Shown here piece after piece: positions 1 through 10,435 of a stretch of DNA of 64,000 nt. Made by a program: the position numbers and the translations under genes. Position 1 is the stretch's first letter. Each line of letters starts with the position of its first letter. Source of the DNA: Halichondria panicea. Lineage: Eukaryota > Porifera > Demospongiae > Suberitida > Halichondriidae. The notes under the pieces are model-generated. The model ran no database searches. It saw only the letters and a list, made by a program, of their open reading frames with translations, and was not told where the DNA came from. The DNA lies in contig NC_087381.1 in the NCBI RefSeq assembly GCF_963675165.1, forward strand, positions 1,054,001-1,118,000, in the 5' to 3' direction.

Positions 1-433
1 AGTTGGGTGAATCTGTTGCTTCGGAAAGTAATAGAGTGTTCTCAGTTCTCTCCCCAACTAACAAATATTCGCAATCAATGTCATGTGTCATGATGTTCCC
101 TCAGCTCGATAGATCTGCTCTAAATCCCTGGAACCATGGCAGCTATAATTCCCTAATACTGTTACAGTGTATATATATCATATTTATCTTCTTATATAAT
201 TTACACTGTCCATTAATTTTGAGCTTTTATGTTTGTATCATATACATGCAGGTTAAGTGTTGTGTTGTTTGAAAAAGTTCCCCCATTTTATCACACATCA
301 TAATTATACTTGTTTACATTGAAAGTAATGATAATACTAACTTGAGTAAACATATTTCTTGGTACAAATGTTCCAAAATTTAGAGTATAGCTATAGATTA
401 TTTAGCTCTTTTAAAACACTTCAATAAAAGAAG
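1..433 (+). repeat. Upstream spacer of first transporter gene, copy of 57172-57604
   Basis: Non-coding spacer that appears base for base the same as the spacer at 57172-57604. It holds a tgtttac box at 311-317 and ends in the short leader before the ATG at 434. An open frame at 3-272 matches no family I recognise and is probably chance. Confidence 0.75.
311..317 (+). promoter_or_regulatory. Conserved forkhead-like box upstream of the 434-1942 gene
   Basis: TGTTTAC inside the block acttgtttacattgaaag. The same block recurs 75-220 bases before the start of most copies in the array. The core matches the FOX-family consensus; a role in transcription is inference from conservation. Confidence 0.4.
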
Positions 434-1942
434 ATGAAGTACAAGTTGCGATATTTCTACTCAAAGGGAGCTTTTCTAGTCCTTGTGTGGATGATGCTTA
501 TAACATCAGCATTGACTTTCGTGTTTCGTATGTTTACCAAACCAGGAGGTATCCAATTTTATTCTCCGCACAAGGATCCAAGACTTCTTCTGATACCGGT
601 GATTGCCTTTGTTCCCATATATGGCTGGCTAGCTGATGTACGGTATGGAAACTTCAAGGTGTTTAGGTTCGGTGCATCTCTATTTTTTGTCTCAACGGTA
701 TTGACAAGTGTTTGTCTGATAATTAAAGAAGAGGGAGTTAATCCAACTGTTACTATGGTTGCTATAACTGCAGCTGTGTTAGGTGCGTATCTTGGAGTTA
801 GTGCATGCGCAGTAACAGCTCTTCAGCTAGGCTTGGATCAGATGCCAGATGCTTCGTCTGACAACATTATAAGTTTTATCAAGTGGTTCATGTTCTCAGG
901 TGTATTTGGTGTATGGATTAGTGAAATTATCCTAAGAAGTACAATATCTTGTGCTTTCGTAGATCGTGACATTAAATTTATTTTCTTTAGTCTCTACCCA
1001 GTGCTTGCTATGAGCATTTTGTGCTGTAGTATTTTTCTTTTAGTCCCAAAATGGCTAATAATTGAACCAAAATCACCTCAGTCCCTCAAAATCATCTACC
1101 AAGTTCTCAAGTTTGCAGCCCAGCACAAAGCTCCCCTCAATCGCAGTGCTCTCACATACTGGGAGGAAGACGTACCTTCAAGAATGGACCTGGGAAAATC
1201 AAGATATGGTGGACCATTCACTACAGAGCAAGTTGAAGATGTGAAAACGTTCTTTAAGGTTATTGTTATCCAAATACCACTGTTTTTTGTCTCATTATCA
1301 TCTCAGAAATTATATGTACATCTTGATCACCAACTATTGCCCTCTATCGACAAATGCACTGCTTCACTTATTAGTCTCTTCACTTATCACCCTTTTGTTT
1401 GCGTAATGTTAGTAACTCTTTTTTCAGAATTTATAGTCTATCCTCTAGTTAAAATGGAACCACCAAGTATCTTGAAACAGATTGGATTTGCTTGCTTCAT
1501 CATTGTGGTAGCAAATATAGGGATATTGAGTGCAGAAGTTGTGAGCTATTTCCATGATATTCAAATTTGGATTGATATAGCTTCTTTAATAATTGTCGGT
1601 GTTGTTAACCTTTCCTTTTTGACAAACTGTATTCTGTTATTTGCTTGTGCGCAATCTCCATATAACATGCGTGGTCTATTGGCGGGATTTGCATTATTAC
1701 TTCATGCTTCATCATTAGGCCTTGGTGAACTTTTATTCAGTATCACGGTCAAGCTTTGCAACAAATGCTACAACTATATAATATCTTCGTCAGTCATGGT
1801 AGCGATTACATTGTTTGGATTCATCCTGTACTGCCTCCTGGCTCGCTGGTACAAAAGGAGAGTTAGAGACGAAGAATACAATGCACACAGAGTGGTGGAG
1901 GAGGTTTACGATCGATACCTTTCCAACGACATGTATCACTGA
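434..1942 (+). CDS. POT/SLC15-like transporter, intact copy 1
   Basis: Single-exon gene of 502 residues, the reference copy used here. About 12 membrane helices are predicted by eye: 13-32, 51-68, 79-98, 107-131, 146-167, 183-209, then a hydrophilic loop 210-273, then 274-290, 310-338, 345-370, 379-406, 414-437 and 447-472, with a charged C-tail. Family marks are GWLADVRYGNFKVFRFG (64-80), LGLDQMPDASSDN (132-144), GGPFTTEQVEDVK (259-271) and CAQSPYNMRGLLAG (405-418), each resembling the equivalent segment of the proton-coupled oligopeptide transporter family. Helix 1 has no ExxER motif, and the helix-10 glutamate is Leu402. The start is the ATG after an A-rich leader, as in all intact copies. 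Substrate and membrane location (plasma membrane or lysosome) are unknown. The 57605-59113 copy differs at only one residue that I could find (Gln230 here, Lys there). Confidence 0.85.
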   Translation: MKYKLRYFYSKGAFLVLVWMMLITSALTFVFRMFTKPGGIQFYSPHKDPRLLLIPVIAFVPIYGWLADVRYGNFKVFRFGASLFFVSTVLTSVCLIIKEEGVNPTVTMVAITAAVLGAYLGVSACAVTALQLGLDQMPDASSDNIISFIKWFMFSGVFGVWISEIILRSTISCAFVDRDIKFIFFSLYPVLAMSILCCSIFLLVPKWLIIEPKSPQSLKIIYQVLKFAAQHKAPLNRSALTYWEEDVPSRMDLGKSRYGGPFTTEQVEDVKTFFKVIVIQIPLFFVSLSSQKLYVHLDHQLLPSIDKCTASLISLFTYHPFVCVMLVTLFSEFIVYPLVKMEPPSILKQIGFACFIIVVANIGILSAEVVSYFHDIQIWIDIASLIIVGVVNLSFLTNCILLFACAQSPYNMRGLLAGFALLLHASSLGLGELLFSITVKLCNKCYNYIISSSVMVAITLFGFILYCLLARWYKRRVRDEEYNAHRVVEEVYDRYLSNDMYH

Positions 1943-2418
1943 ACTTTAAACTCAATGCATAATAACAAATTGCAACCTAGTTCGTATGTATTGACATAGA
2001 GATGTATTAGCTTCAACTTGTCTGTTAGTAGTCACTGTGTGCATTACATTATACCCAACTTTGCCTCCGGGGCTGCAGCCTTTGATTTCGATACATTTAC
2101 AGCCAAGAACAATGTATGCATGCATGGCTTGTATATTGTTTATACTGCTAATCGTGTGCTCTAAGTTTTACAAAGGTAGGATGTTTTGACAACATCCATG
2201 GACTTGTTAATAATTATAGTCCCAGATGATAGAGCATGCACTGCAGAGATTACATAATCAGTTCTTTAAAACTTTTTACAATGTCAGCTTTATTCGATTG
2301 GCTATCACATTAATTTTATTGAAAATCAATTCTTCTCTGTCCACGTCACAGAAAGAACTTCCAGGCCGATTCTTTCTTTGACATGCATGGCTTGACTGAG
2401 GTGTGTGGTGTGGGGGGG

Positions 2419-3236
2419 CAGGGGCGTAGGGAGGGGCAGGGCTTTGGCGGCTGGAGCCCCCCCTTCCTCTGCAAAAACCACACTCAGAGCCCTACCTTCT
2501 CTGATGACTGTCTTCACTGAGCCCCCAGGCTGGGAATTACTGGTATAGATTAGTGGCAGACAAACAGCATGTCCAAGAGTTAGCTCTATACTATACTAGT
2601 AACTTTGACTCTTTAGTGTAACTAAGCTAGCTAGCTAGCCTTGATTCAAGGCCGATTAAAGTACATATTTTAATCAGCATGGAATCGAGGCTACTAGCTA
2701 GCTAGCTGGCTAGCTTCTTTAATTTAGCATGCACCATTTAATTGAAGCAGGTGTGGCTATAAACTATTTCTTGCACATGTGCAATGCACTGTGCAACTGA
2801 TCAATAGAGGTTGATTGAGAGTAGCAACTATGTCGCAGAAACTGGACCATTATTTCTCAAGCGTGAGTCAATTATTTAGTGCCAACTTGCCAAGCTCTAG
2901 TGCCAGTTTTCCAAGCTCTAGCCTCTAGTACTGCCAGCCTGAGTACTGATGAAGAGCCAGCAAAGTAACTGATCAGCTACATTATCATATACATTGTACA
3001 TATAGTTAGCACTGTAAATATTAGCATTGTTTCATGCATAATTATTAACAAGTACAACAAAATAATTATTGTAAAACATCATAAATCGTACACAACCAGA
3101 CACTCCTGGTACAACAACTATTCCCGGAAAGAGTCATTAATTAGGAGGTGTGGTTTCCGGTCTCCGAAAATTTTCGGCGCTCCTTCGCACCTTTCAGCTC
3201 AGCCCCCCCTTCCTCAAATTCCTGCCTACGCCCCTG
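2419..3236. mobile_element. Non-autonomous TIR element, caggggcgtagg family (hAT-like)
   Basis: Starts caggggcgtaggga and ends cctgcctacgcccctg, giving imperfect terminal inverted repeats, inserted in a G-run. The paralogous spacer near 38640-38660 lacks it. No transposase frame is visible. The TIR style resembles hAT MITEs; the target duplication is hidden in the G-run. A second copy is at 59590-60412. Confidence 0.6.
2636..2693. mobile_element. Minimal foldback, tagcc...ggcta TIR family
   Basis: 58 bases that are almost only two inverted arms: tagccttgattcaaggccg at the left and ggaatcgaggcta at the right, with a second inverted pair (gattaaagtac / atttaatca-like) between. The ends match the larger elements at 15623-17592 and 43411-44583. 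Nested inside 2419-3236. Confidence 0.45.
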
Positions 3237-3724
3237 GGGGGGGGGGGCATGCATGGACTGTGGTGTGTGGATGTGGGGGTGGATGCACAACTAGGAGGTG
3301 TGTTGGGGAAGGCAGAGGATAACTTTGAGGACTCTTAAATTGAATTTGGTGTATGCAATCTGAAAACTCGCTATAGTGGGAGTAGCAAAGATGCTTTATC
3401 TTGTGCTGTGTACATTTTAATGTATGGAATAGTGTTTGCTTGCAATTGAAATAGCCTGCCCTATTTCAATAGGTGTGTTATCATTCACTAGTTGTGTGTC
3501 TTTAAATCAGCACTAACATTTTGTTAGTAAGTCTCAAAAACTTTCAGTATTTCATCAAAGAAACATTTGTTTTTCTTGACTGAATCAACTTTCAAATTGT
3601 CGATGACCTTATTCAATTAAGACATCAATTTTGGCCGTTAACCTAATTTAGCCATACCCACAACCCTAGTGAAACCCCTCCCCTTCTCCACATAATAGTC
3701 GATCGGGACGAAGAAGTACAATAA

Positions 3725-3838
3725 GTGTTTGCTTTCGTGGATTATGACAATAATTTCATTTTGTTTAGTCTTTACCCATATCATGCAGTACTTGCTATGA
3801 GCTGTATAGTATTTTTCTTTTAGCCCCCAAACGGCTAA
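3725..3838 (+). pseudogene. Transporter fragment (helix 5-6 region)
   Basis: The + strand reads as a decayed CAFVDxDN...FSLYPVLAMS...FFLLAPK segment, the stretch around helix 6, with a small insertion after the LYP codons. It has no start, no flanking gene body and no long frame. A matching scrap lies near 60902-61012 in the duplicate block. Confidence 0.6.
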
Positions 3839-3932
3839 GTACAGTGACCGATAAGGGTCACCCGCCTGCATTCTAATTAACACACTATTACTTTTTGAAA
3901 TGGCCATTTGGTTTATCACAACTGGTGTCTTA

Positions 3933-4115
3933 GGCTGTGCAACGACTTTCGGGGCCAAGTTTAAAATAGGACTTGCTCGTGGAGATGCATTTAATTGTGA
4001 TGGTAGGCGAAGGCGGGTGACCCTTCTTGTTAATTATTGAACCAATTAAGTCACCAACTGGCTGTGCAACGACTTTTGGGGCCGAGTTTAAAATAGGACT
4101 TGCTCGTGGAGATGC
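3933..4115. repeat. Direct repeat pair of about 56 bases (3933-3988, 4060-4115)
   Basis: Both units run from ggctgtgcaacgactt to gctcgtggagatgc with about two mismatches. The copy near 61107-61163 has only one unit, so the pair formed or collapsed after the large duplication. Confidence 0.65.
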
Positions 4116-4496
4116 TGGTAGGCGGAGGTTAATTATTGAACCAATTAAGTCACCTCAGTCCCTCAAAATCAAGTGTCACGGCTATAGATAAGTATTACCA
4201 ATCAGCCAATAATTCCCTCAGGGTTAATTGTTGTGCGCTTGAACTCGGTGCGTTTATTGCTATAAATCCATAATACTACAATGGATATAATTATACCAGT
4301 ATAGTTGAAATATATATAACCAAAGCTGTGAAGTTATTTTATAGATAAATTCCCAATTTATACACGCAACACTTGTTGACTGTATGGATTTCAAATCTGG
4401 TAACTGGAGTAAACATTTTCTTGGCCGGTTAAAGTTGAGAGCATAGCTATATCAGGCTAGATCATTTAGCTCTGTTAAACAATCCAAGAGAAAAAG

Positions 4497-6002
4497 ATGA
4501 AATACAAGCTGCGATATTTCTACTCAAAAGGAGTTTTTCTAGTTCTTGTGTGGATGATGCTTATAACATCAGCATCGAGTTTCCTTTATCGTATGTTCAC
4601 CAAATCAGGAGGTATCCAAACCTATCTCCACTACAAGGATCAGAGATTTCTACTACTACCGATTATTGCCTTCATTCCCATAGCCGGCTCGTTAGCTGAT
4701 GTACGGTATGGAAACTTCAAGGTATTCAAATTCGGTGCATTGCTATTGTTTGTCTCAACGGTATTAACATACATTTGTGTGATAATTAAAGACAAAAGAG
4801 TTCTTCCGACTGTTACTATGGTTGCTATAACTGCAGCTGTGTTAATTATGTATCTTGGAGTTAGTGCATGCATAGTAACAGCTCTTCAGCTAGGCTTGGA
4901 TCAGATGCCAGATGCTTCGTCTGACAATATTATAAGTTTTATCAAGTGGTTCATTTTCTCAAATGTATTTGGCTCATGGATTAGTGAGAGTATCTTTATA
5001 AGTACAGTACATTGTGCTTTCGTAGCTCCTGATAACATTTTTTTTAGTCTCTACCCAGTGTTTGCTACGAGTATTCTGTGCTGTAGTATTTTTCTTTTAG
5101 CCCCAAATGGCTAATAATTGAACCAAAGTCACCTCAGTCCCTCAAAATCATCTACCAAGTTCTCAAATTTGCAGCCAAGCACAAAGCTCCCCTAAATTGC
5201 AGTGCTCTCACATACTGGGAGGAATTAAGACGTACCTTTAAGAATGGACCTGGGAAAATCAAGATATGGTGGACCATTCACTACAGAGCAAGTTGAAGAT
5301 GTGAAAACGTTCTTTAAGATTATTGTTATTCAAATACCGTTGTTTTTTATCTCATTATCATCTCGGAAATTATATGTACATTTTGATCACCAACTATTGC
5401 CATCTATCGACAAATGCACTGCTTCACTTATTAGTCTTTTCATTTATCACCCTTTTGTTTGCGTAATGTTAGTAACGCTTATCTCAGAATTTATAGTCTA
5501 TCCTCTAGTTAAAATGGAACCACCAAGTATCCTGAAACAGATTGGATTTGCTTGCTTCATCATTGTGGTAACAAATATAGGAATATTGAGTGCAGAAGTT
5601 GTGAGCTATTTCCATGATATACAAATTTGGATTGAAATAGCTACTTCAATAATTGGCGGTCTTGTTTATGCGTCCTTTTTGACAAACTCAATTCTGTTGT
5701 TTGCTTGTGCACAATCTCCATATAACATGTGTGGTCTATTGGCGGGATTTGCGTTTTTACTTCGTGTAGCATCATTACTCCTTGGTGAACTTTTCTTCAG
5801 TGTCACGATCAAACTTTGCGACAAATGCTACAACTATATAATTTATTCGTCAGTCATGGTAGCAATTACTTTGTTTGGATTCATCCTGTATTGCCTCCTG
5901 GCTCGCTGGTACAAAAAGAGAGTTAGAGACGAAGAATACAATGTACACAGAGTGGTGGAGGAGGTCTATGATCGATACCTTTCCAACGACATGTATCACT
6001 GA
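4497..6002 (+). pseudogene. POT/SLC15-like transporter copy 2, frameshifted
   Basis: Starts normally and reads 205 residues, through helix 6, to FLLAPNG and a stop. One A is missing from the A4 run of ccccaaaatgg near 5105. The second half is open from 5244 to 6002 and encodes helices 7-12 and the usual YDRYLSNDMYH end. A 4-base insertion (ggaattaagacg for ggaagacg, near 5224) puts the downstream frame back in register with the first half. Between the two lesions an Arg codon of the central loop is also changed (attgcagtg for atcgcagtg). Closest relative by eye is the intact 61548 gene. It may be a pseudogene, a six-helix half protein, or homopolymer error at the first lesion; two separate indels favour a pseudogene. 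Confidence 0.75.
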
Positions 6003-6724
6003 ACAATACAACTAAGATATAATTATAACAGAGCAACCTTGTATATGTATATGAATGTGTACATAAACTTTTTTCTTCACATAATTATGATATATAGTCA
6101 TTATTAGCTTTATTTGTTTCTTAGTACGTACAGTCATGCACTCCATTTTCAATCAAGATTATTACAGCCAATCTTAATTCCCTCCTCACGGTTGTACCCT
6201 CAGGGTTTGCGGCTATAAATACCTTTAGACACAATAGTTGATAAGATCTACATGGGAAGTACATGGAAATACATGGGAAAAGTGCCTCAGAGTAGGTATA
6301 CTATGGGACTTAGTATAATTTATCTGCAAATTTACTTAGTATACCTAGTATTCCGTTGTCAAGTAATTGTATTGTAGTCAAGCGGTTTGCGCATGCATAC
6401 ATACTAGTATCTAAATGAGTTAGACACTGTTTTGAGGTGTCAATGGGATTTAGAAGCCTAAAGGCACAGATTTAGTATCCCGAGCGTACTATTATATATA
6501 TAATCTCAGGAGTGCATGAATCCTGATAATCTATATATGTATCGATCTCATCCTCCACACTGTCCAATTGTGTATATTATTATACAGATAATAGAAGCTG
6601 TGTAGTTGTGATAGCAATTCCCCCATGCATCCATACACACTTGTTTACATGGAAATAGAAAGTGATAATGTCAAAATGAGAAAGTTTAGAGTATAGCTAG
6701 CTAGATTTTACTCTTGAGAAAAAG
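6003..6724 (+). repeat. Spacer with class I upstream module
   Basis: No gene. It carries the upstream module shared with copies at 8966, 19829, 40013, 49843 and 63589: cctcctcacggttg (6180s), a pyrimidine-rich stretch, a tatacag...ataatagaagctg block near 6580, and ttgtttacatggaaatag near 6641. Confidence 0.6.
6642..6648 (+). promoter_or_regulatory. Conserved forkhead-like box upstream of the 6725-8236 gene
   Basis: TGTTTAC in cacttgtttacatggaaat, about 80 bases before the ATG. Followed by the shared gaaagtgataatgtcaaaat block. Regulatory role inferred. Confidence 0.4.
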
Positions 6725-8236
6725 ATGAAGTACAAGCTGCGATATTTCTACTCAAAAGGAGCTTTTCTAGTTCTTGTGTGGATGATGCTTATAACATCAG
6801 CATTGACTTTCCTATTTCATATGCTCAACAATTCATGGAGAATCAAACCTATCATCCCTACAGTTACGGATCAAACACTTCTTCTGATACCGATGATTGC
6901 CTTTATCCCCATAGCGGGCTGGCTAGCTGATGTACAGTATGGAAACTTCAAGGTGTTTAGGTTTGGTGCAGTACTATTATTTATCTCAGCGGTATTGACC
7001 TGCATTTGTTTGATTATTGAAGACAAAGGAGTTCATCCGACTGTTGCTATGATTGCCATAACTGCAGCTGTGTTAGTTGTGTATCTTGGAGCTAGTGCAT
7101 GCGCAGTAACAGCTCTTCAGCTAGGCTTGGATCAGATGCCAGATGCTTCGTCTGACAATATTATAAGTTTTATCAAGTGGTTGGTTTTCTCAGCTCTCTT
7201 TGGTGTATGGATTAGTGACATTATTCTAAACAGTACAGTATCTTGTGCTTTCATAGATCCTGATTATTATTTCATTTTCTTTAGTCTCTATCCAGTGCTT
7301 GCTATGAGCATTTTGTGCTGTAGTATTTTTCTTTTAGCCCCAAAATGGCTAATAATTGAACCAAATTCCCCTCAGTCCCTTAAAATCATCTACCAAGTTC
7401 TCAAGTTTGCAGCCAAGCACAAAGCTCCCCTTAATCGCAGTGCTCTCACATATTGGGAGGAAGACATACCTTCAAGAATGGACCTGGGAAAGTCAAGATA
7501 CGGTGGACCATTCACTACAGAGCAAGTTGAAGATGTGAAAACATTCTTTAAGATTATTGTTATCCAAATACCACTGTTTATTGTCTCATTGTCATCTCGG
7601 AAATTATATGTACATCTTGATCACCAACTATCGTCATCTCTCAACAAATGCACTGCTTTACTTATTAGTCTTTTCACATATCATCCTTTTGTCTGTGCAA
7701 TGTTTGTATTACTTATCTCCGAATTTGCAGTCTATCCTCTGGTTAAAATGGAACCTCCAAGTGTCCTGAAACAGATTGGATTTGCTTGCTTCATCATTGT
7801 GGTAGTAAATATAGGGATATTGAGTGCAGAAGTTGTGAGCTATTTCCATGATATACAAAAGTGGATTGAAATAGCTACTTCAATAATTGGCGGTCTCGTT
7901 TACTTGTCCTTTTTGACAAACTGTATTCTGTTGTTTGCTTGTGCACAATCTCCATATAACATGCGTGGTCTATTGGCAGGATTTGCGTTTTTACTTCATG
8001 TAGCATCATTACTCCTTGGTGAACTTTTCTTCAGTATCACGATCAAGCTTTGCGACAAATGGTATAACTATATAATATATTCGTCAGTCATGGTAGCGAT
8101 CACATTGTTTGGATTCATCCTGTACTGCCTCCTGGCTCGCTGGTACAAAAAGAGAGTTAGAGACGAGGAATACAATGCACACAGAGTGGTGGAGGAGGTC
8201 TATGATCGATACCTTTCCAACGACATGTATCACTGA
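6725..8236 (+). CDS. POT/SLC15-like transporter, intact copy 3
   Basis: 503-residue single-exon gene with the same 12-helix plan as the 434 gene. It has the second type of first loop: LNNSWRIK follows helix 1, where other copies have FTKSGGIQ. The loop after helix 2 reads GWLADVQYGNFKVFRFG. The central loop (SRMDLGKSRYGGPFTTEQVEDVK) and the helix-10 CAQSPYNMRGLLAG are unchanged. The ATG follows gagaaaaag. The helix 7-8 loop also varies (KLYVHLDHQLSSSLNKCT). No ExxER motif in helix 1 and Leu in place of the helix-10 Glu. Substrate unknown. Confidence 0.85.
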   Translation: MKYKLRYFYSKGAFLVLVWMMLITSALTFLFHMLNNSWRIKPIIPTVTDQTLLLIPMIAFIPIAGWLADVQYGNFKVFRFGAVLLFISAVLTCICLIIEDKGVHPTVAMIAITAAVLVVYLGASACAVTALQLGLDQMPDASSDNIISFIKWLVFSALFGVWISDIILNSTVSCAFIDPDYYFIFFSLYPVLAMSILCCSIFLLAPKWLIIEPNSPQSLKIIYQVLKFAAKHKAPLNRSALTYWEEDIPSRMDLGKSRYGGPFTTEQVEDVKTFFKIIVIQIPLFIVSLSSRKLYVHLDHQLSSSLNKCTALLISLFTYHPFVCAMFVLLISEFAVYPLVKMEPPSVLKQIGFACFIIVVVNIGILSAEVVSYFHDIQKWIEIATSIIGGLVYLSFLTNCILLFACAQSPYNMRGLLAGFAFLLHVASLLLGELFFSITIKLCDKWYNYIIYSSVMVAITLFGFILYCLLARWYKKRVRDEEYNAHRVVEEVYDRYLSNDMYH

Positions 8237-8527
8237 ACAATACAACTAAGCATAACAGAGCAACCTAGTATACGTATATGAATGTGTTCATAAACGTTTT
8301 TCTTCACATAATTTATGATAGTCATTATTAGCTTTACTTGTCTCTTAGTACGTACAGTCATGCACTGTACGGTTTCATTTTCAATCAAGATTTATTACAG
8401 CCAATCTTTCCCTCCTCACGGTTGCGTCCTCGGGCTCGATGGGTTTACTGCTAAAAGTATACCCATATATAATCTATGTATCGATCTCATCCTCCACACT
8501 GTCCAATTGAGGCTATGATTAGTTATA

Positions 8528-8660
8528 CAGGTAGTTGAATAACAGAAGTAGTTTTGATAGATTCTACCATTCACATACAATACTTGAAAATACAGGTAGT
8601 TGAATAACAGAAGTAGTTTTGATAGATTCTACCATTCACATACAATACTTGAAAATACAG
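8528..8660 (+). repeat. 65-base tandem duplication (two full units plus start of a third)
   Basis: Units begin caggtagttgaataacagaag at 8528 and 8593, and a third start (caggtggttgaataac) follows at 8658. It amplifies the conserved acag/gtagttgaataacag block found upstream of other copies. Confidence 0.85.
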
Positions 8661-8824
8661 GTGGTTGAATAACAGAAGCTGTGTAGTTGTGATAGCTATT
8701 CCCCCATGCATCCATACATACAATTACTACTTGTTTTATACATAGAAATAGAAAGTGATAATGTCAAAATGAGAAAGTTTAGAGTATAGCTAGCTAGATC
8801 ATTAATTTTACACTTATTCAAAGA

Positions 8825-8864
8825 GAAAAAGATGCTTTTCTAGTTCTTGTGTGGATAATGCTTT
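8825..8864 (+). pseudogene. Transporter 5' scrap with internal deletion
   Basis: After agagaaaaagatg the sequence jumps to cttttctagttcttgtgtgg, skipping about 30 bases of the normal 5' end, and is lost after about 12 codons. Remnant of a copy whose body is gone. Confidence 0.6.
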
Positions 8865-8965
8865 GTTTTAATAAATTCAGCATTCATACATAATACTTGT
8901 TTACATGGAAAGTATAATTAGTGCATCTATAGCTCTGTTAAAACACTTCTATACAAGAGAAAAAG

Positions 8966-10435
8966 ATGAAGTACAAGCTGCAATATTTCTACTCAAAAGG
9001 AGCTCTTCTAGTTCTTGTGTGGATAATGTTTATAACATCAGCAATGAATTTCTTATTTCGTATGCTCAATAATTCATGGAAAATCAAAACCTATCATCCC
9101 TACAATGATCAAACTGATACCGATGATTGCCATTATCCCCATAGCGGGCTGGCTAGCTGATGTACGGTATGGAAACTTCAAGGTGTTTAGGTTCGGTGCA
9201 GTACTATTATTTGTCTCAGCGGTATTGACCTGCATTTGTTTTGATTATTGAAGACGAAGGAGTTCATCCGACTGTTGCTATGATTGCCATAACTTCAGCT
9301 GTGTTAGTTGTGTATCTTGGAGTTAGTGCATGCGCAGTAACAGCTCTTCAGCTAGGCCTGGACCAGATGCCAGATGCTTCGTCTGACAACATTATAAGTT
9401 TTATCGAGTGGTTCATTTTCTCAGCTATCTTTGGTGTATGGATTAGTGACATTATCCTAAACAGTACAGTATCTTGTGCTTTCGTGGATCCTGATAATGA
9501 TTTCATTTTCTTTAGTCTCTACCCAGTGTTTGCTATGAGCATTCTGTGCTGTAGTATTTTTCTTTTAGCCCCAAAATGGCTAATAATTGAACCAAAGTCA
9601 CCAAACTCCCTCAGAACCATCTACCAAGTTCTCAAGTTTGCAGCCAAGCACAAAACTCCCCTCAATCGCAGTGCTCTCACATACTGGGAGGAAGACATAC
9701 CTTCAAGAATGGACCTGGGAAAGTTGAGATACGGTGGTCCATTCACTACAGAGCAAGTTGAAGATGTGAAAAAGTTCTTCAAGATTATTGTTAACCAAAT
9801 ACCGTTGTTTTTTGTCTCCTTATGATCGGAAATTTCATGTACTTCTTGATTCCCAACGATTACCGTCTATCGACAAATGCACTGCTTCACTTATTAGTCT
9901 CACATATCACCCGTGTGTCTGTGCAATGTTAGTAACGCTTATCTCAGAATTTATAGTCTATCCTCTGGTTAAAATGGAACCACCAAGTATCCTGAAGCAG
10001 ATTGGATTTGCTTGCTTCATCATTGTGGTAGCAAATATAGGAATATTGAGTGCTGAAGTTGTGATTGAAGTAGGTAGTTCAATAATTGGCGGTCTCGTTA
10101 ATCTATCTTTTTTGTCAAACAGTATTCTGTTGTTTGCTTGTGCGCAATTTCCATATAACATGCGTGGTCTATTGGCGGGATTTGCATTATTACTTCATGC
10201 TTCATCATTACTCCTTGGTGAACTTTTCTTCCGTATCACGATGAAGTTTTGTGACAAATGCTACAACTATATAATATATTCGTCAGTCATGGTAGCGATT
10301 ACTTTGTTTGGATTCATCCTGTACTGCCTCCTGGCTCGCTGGTACAAGAGGAGAGTTAGAGACGAGGAATACAATGCACACAGAGTGGTGGAGGAGGTCT
10401 ATGATAGATACCTTTCCAACAACTTGTATCACTGA
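8966..10435 (+). pseudogene. POT/SLC15-like transporter copy 4, multiply broken
   Basis: Starts as MKYKLQYFYSKGALLVLVW with the LNNSWKIK loop type. A deletion near 9112 (catcaaacacttcttctgatacc shortened to gatcaaactgatacc) shifts the frame. The correct frame is open again at 9241-9825 (helices 3-7), then stops near 9824 (cttatgatcgg). A third frame runs 9788-10435 through the normal C-terminus (YDRYLSNNLYH). About 27 bases are missing after GILSAEVV, removing the SYFHDIQIW stretch between helices 9 and 10. Its 3' flank is the same as that of the fragment at 24997-25533. Confidence 0.8.

Larger units (their letters stand above)
1943..4496. repeat. Spacer with a TIR element, transporter fragments and tail modules; copy of 59114-61547
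   Basis: No intact gene. It contains the element at 2419-3236, a tail module shared with many other spacers (starting tttgcctccggggctgcagc near 2059), a transporter fragment near 3725, a 56-base direct repeat (3933-3988 and 4060-4115) and a short transporter scrap near 4134. It is nearly identical to 59114-61200 up to about 4030, then similar but more diverged up to 4495. Confidence 0.7.
8237..8965 (+). repeat. Spacer with class I module, tandem repeat and gene scrap
   Basis: Contains the class I upstream module, two perfect 65-base tandem units with a partial third, a transporter 5' scrap near 8825, and a second tgtttac box at 8898-8904. No intact gene. Confidence 0.65.

Noticed and set aside
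3-272. 89-residue open frame before the first gene, repeated at 57123-57443
   Set aside because: AT-rich, hydrophobic by composition, no family, and absent upstream of other copies.
1062-1244. A 60-residue open frame (MNQNHLSPSKSSTKFSSLQP...) in the +1 frame of the central loop, present in most copies
   Set aside because: It sits inside the most conserved part of the gene in every copy, so its survival follows from conservation of the main frame. No independent start context or family.
2326-2517. Minus-strand 63-residue open frame, repeated at 59497-59688
   Set aside because: Lies across the edge of a TIR element and a G/C-run; its repetition is due to the segmental duplication.
8528-8660. 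Possible CRISPR-like array
   Set aside because: Two directly adjacent 65-base units without spacers, in animal-type DNA; an ordinary tandem duplication.
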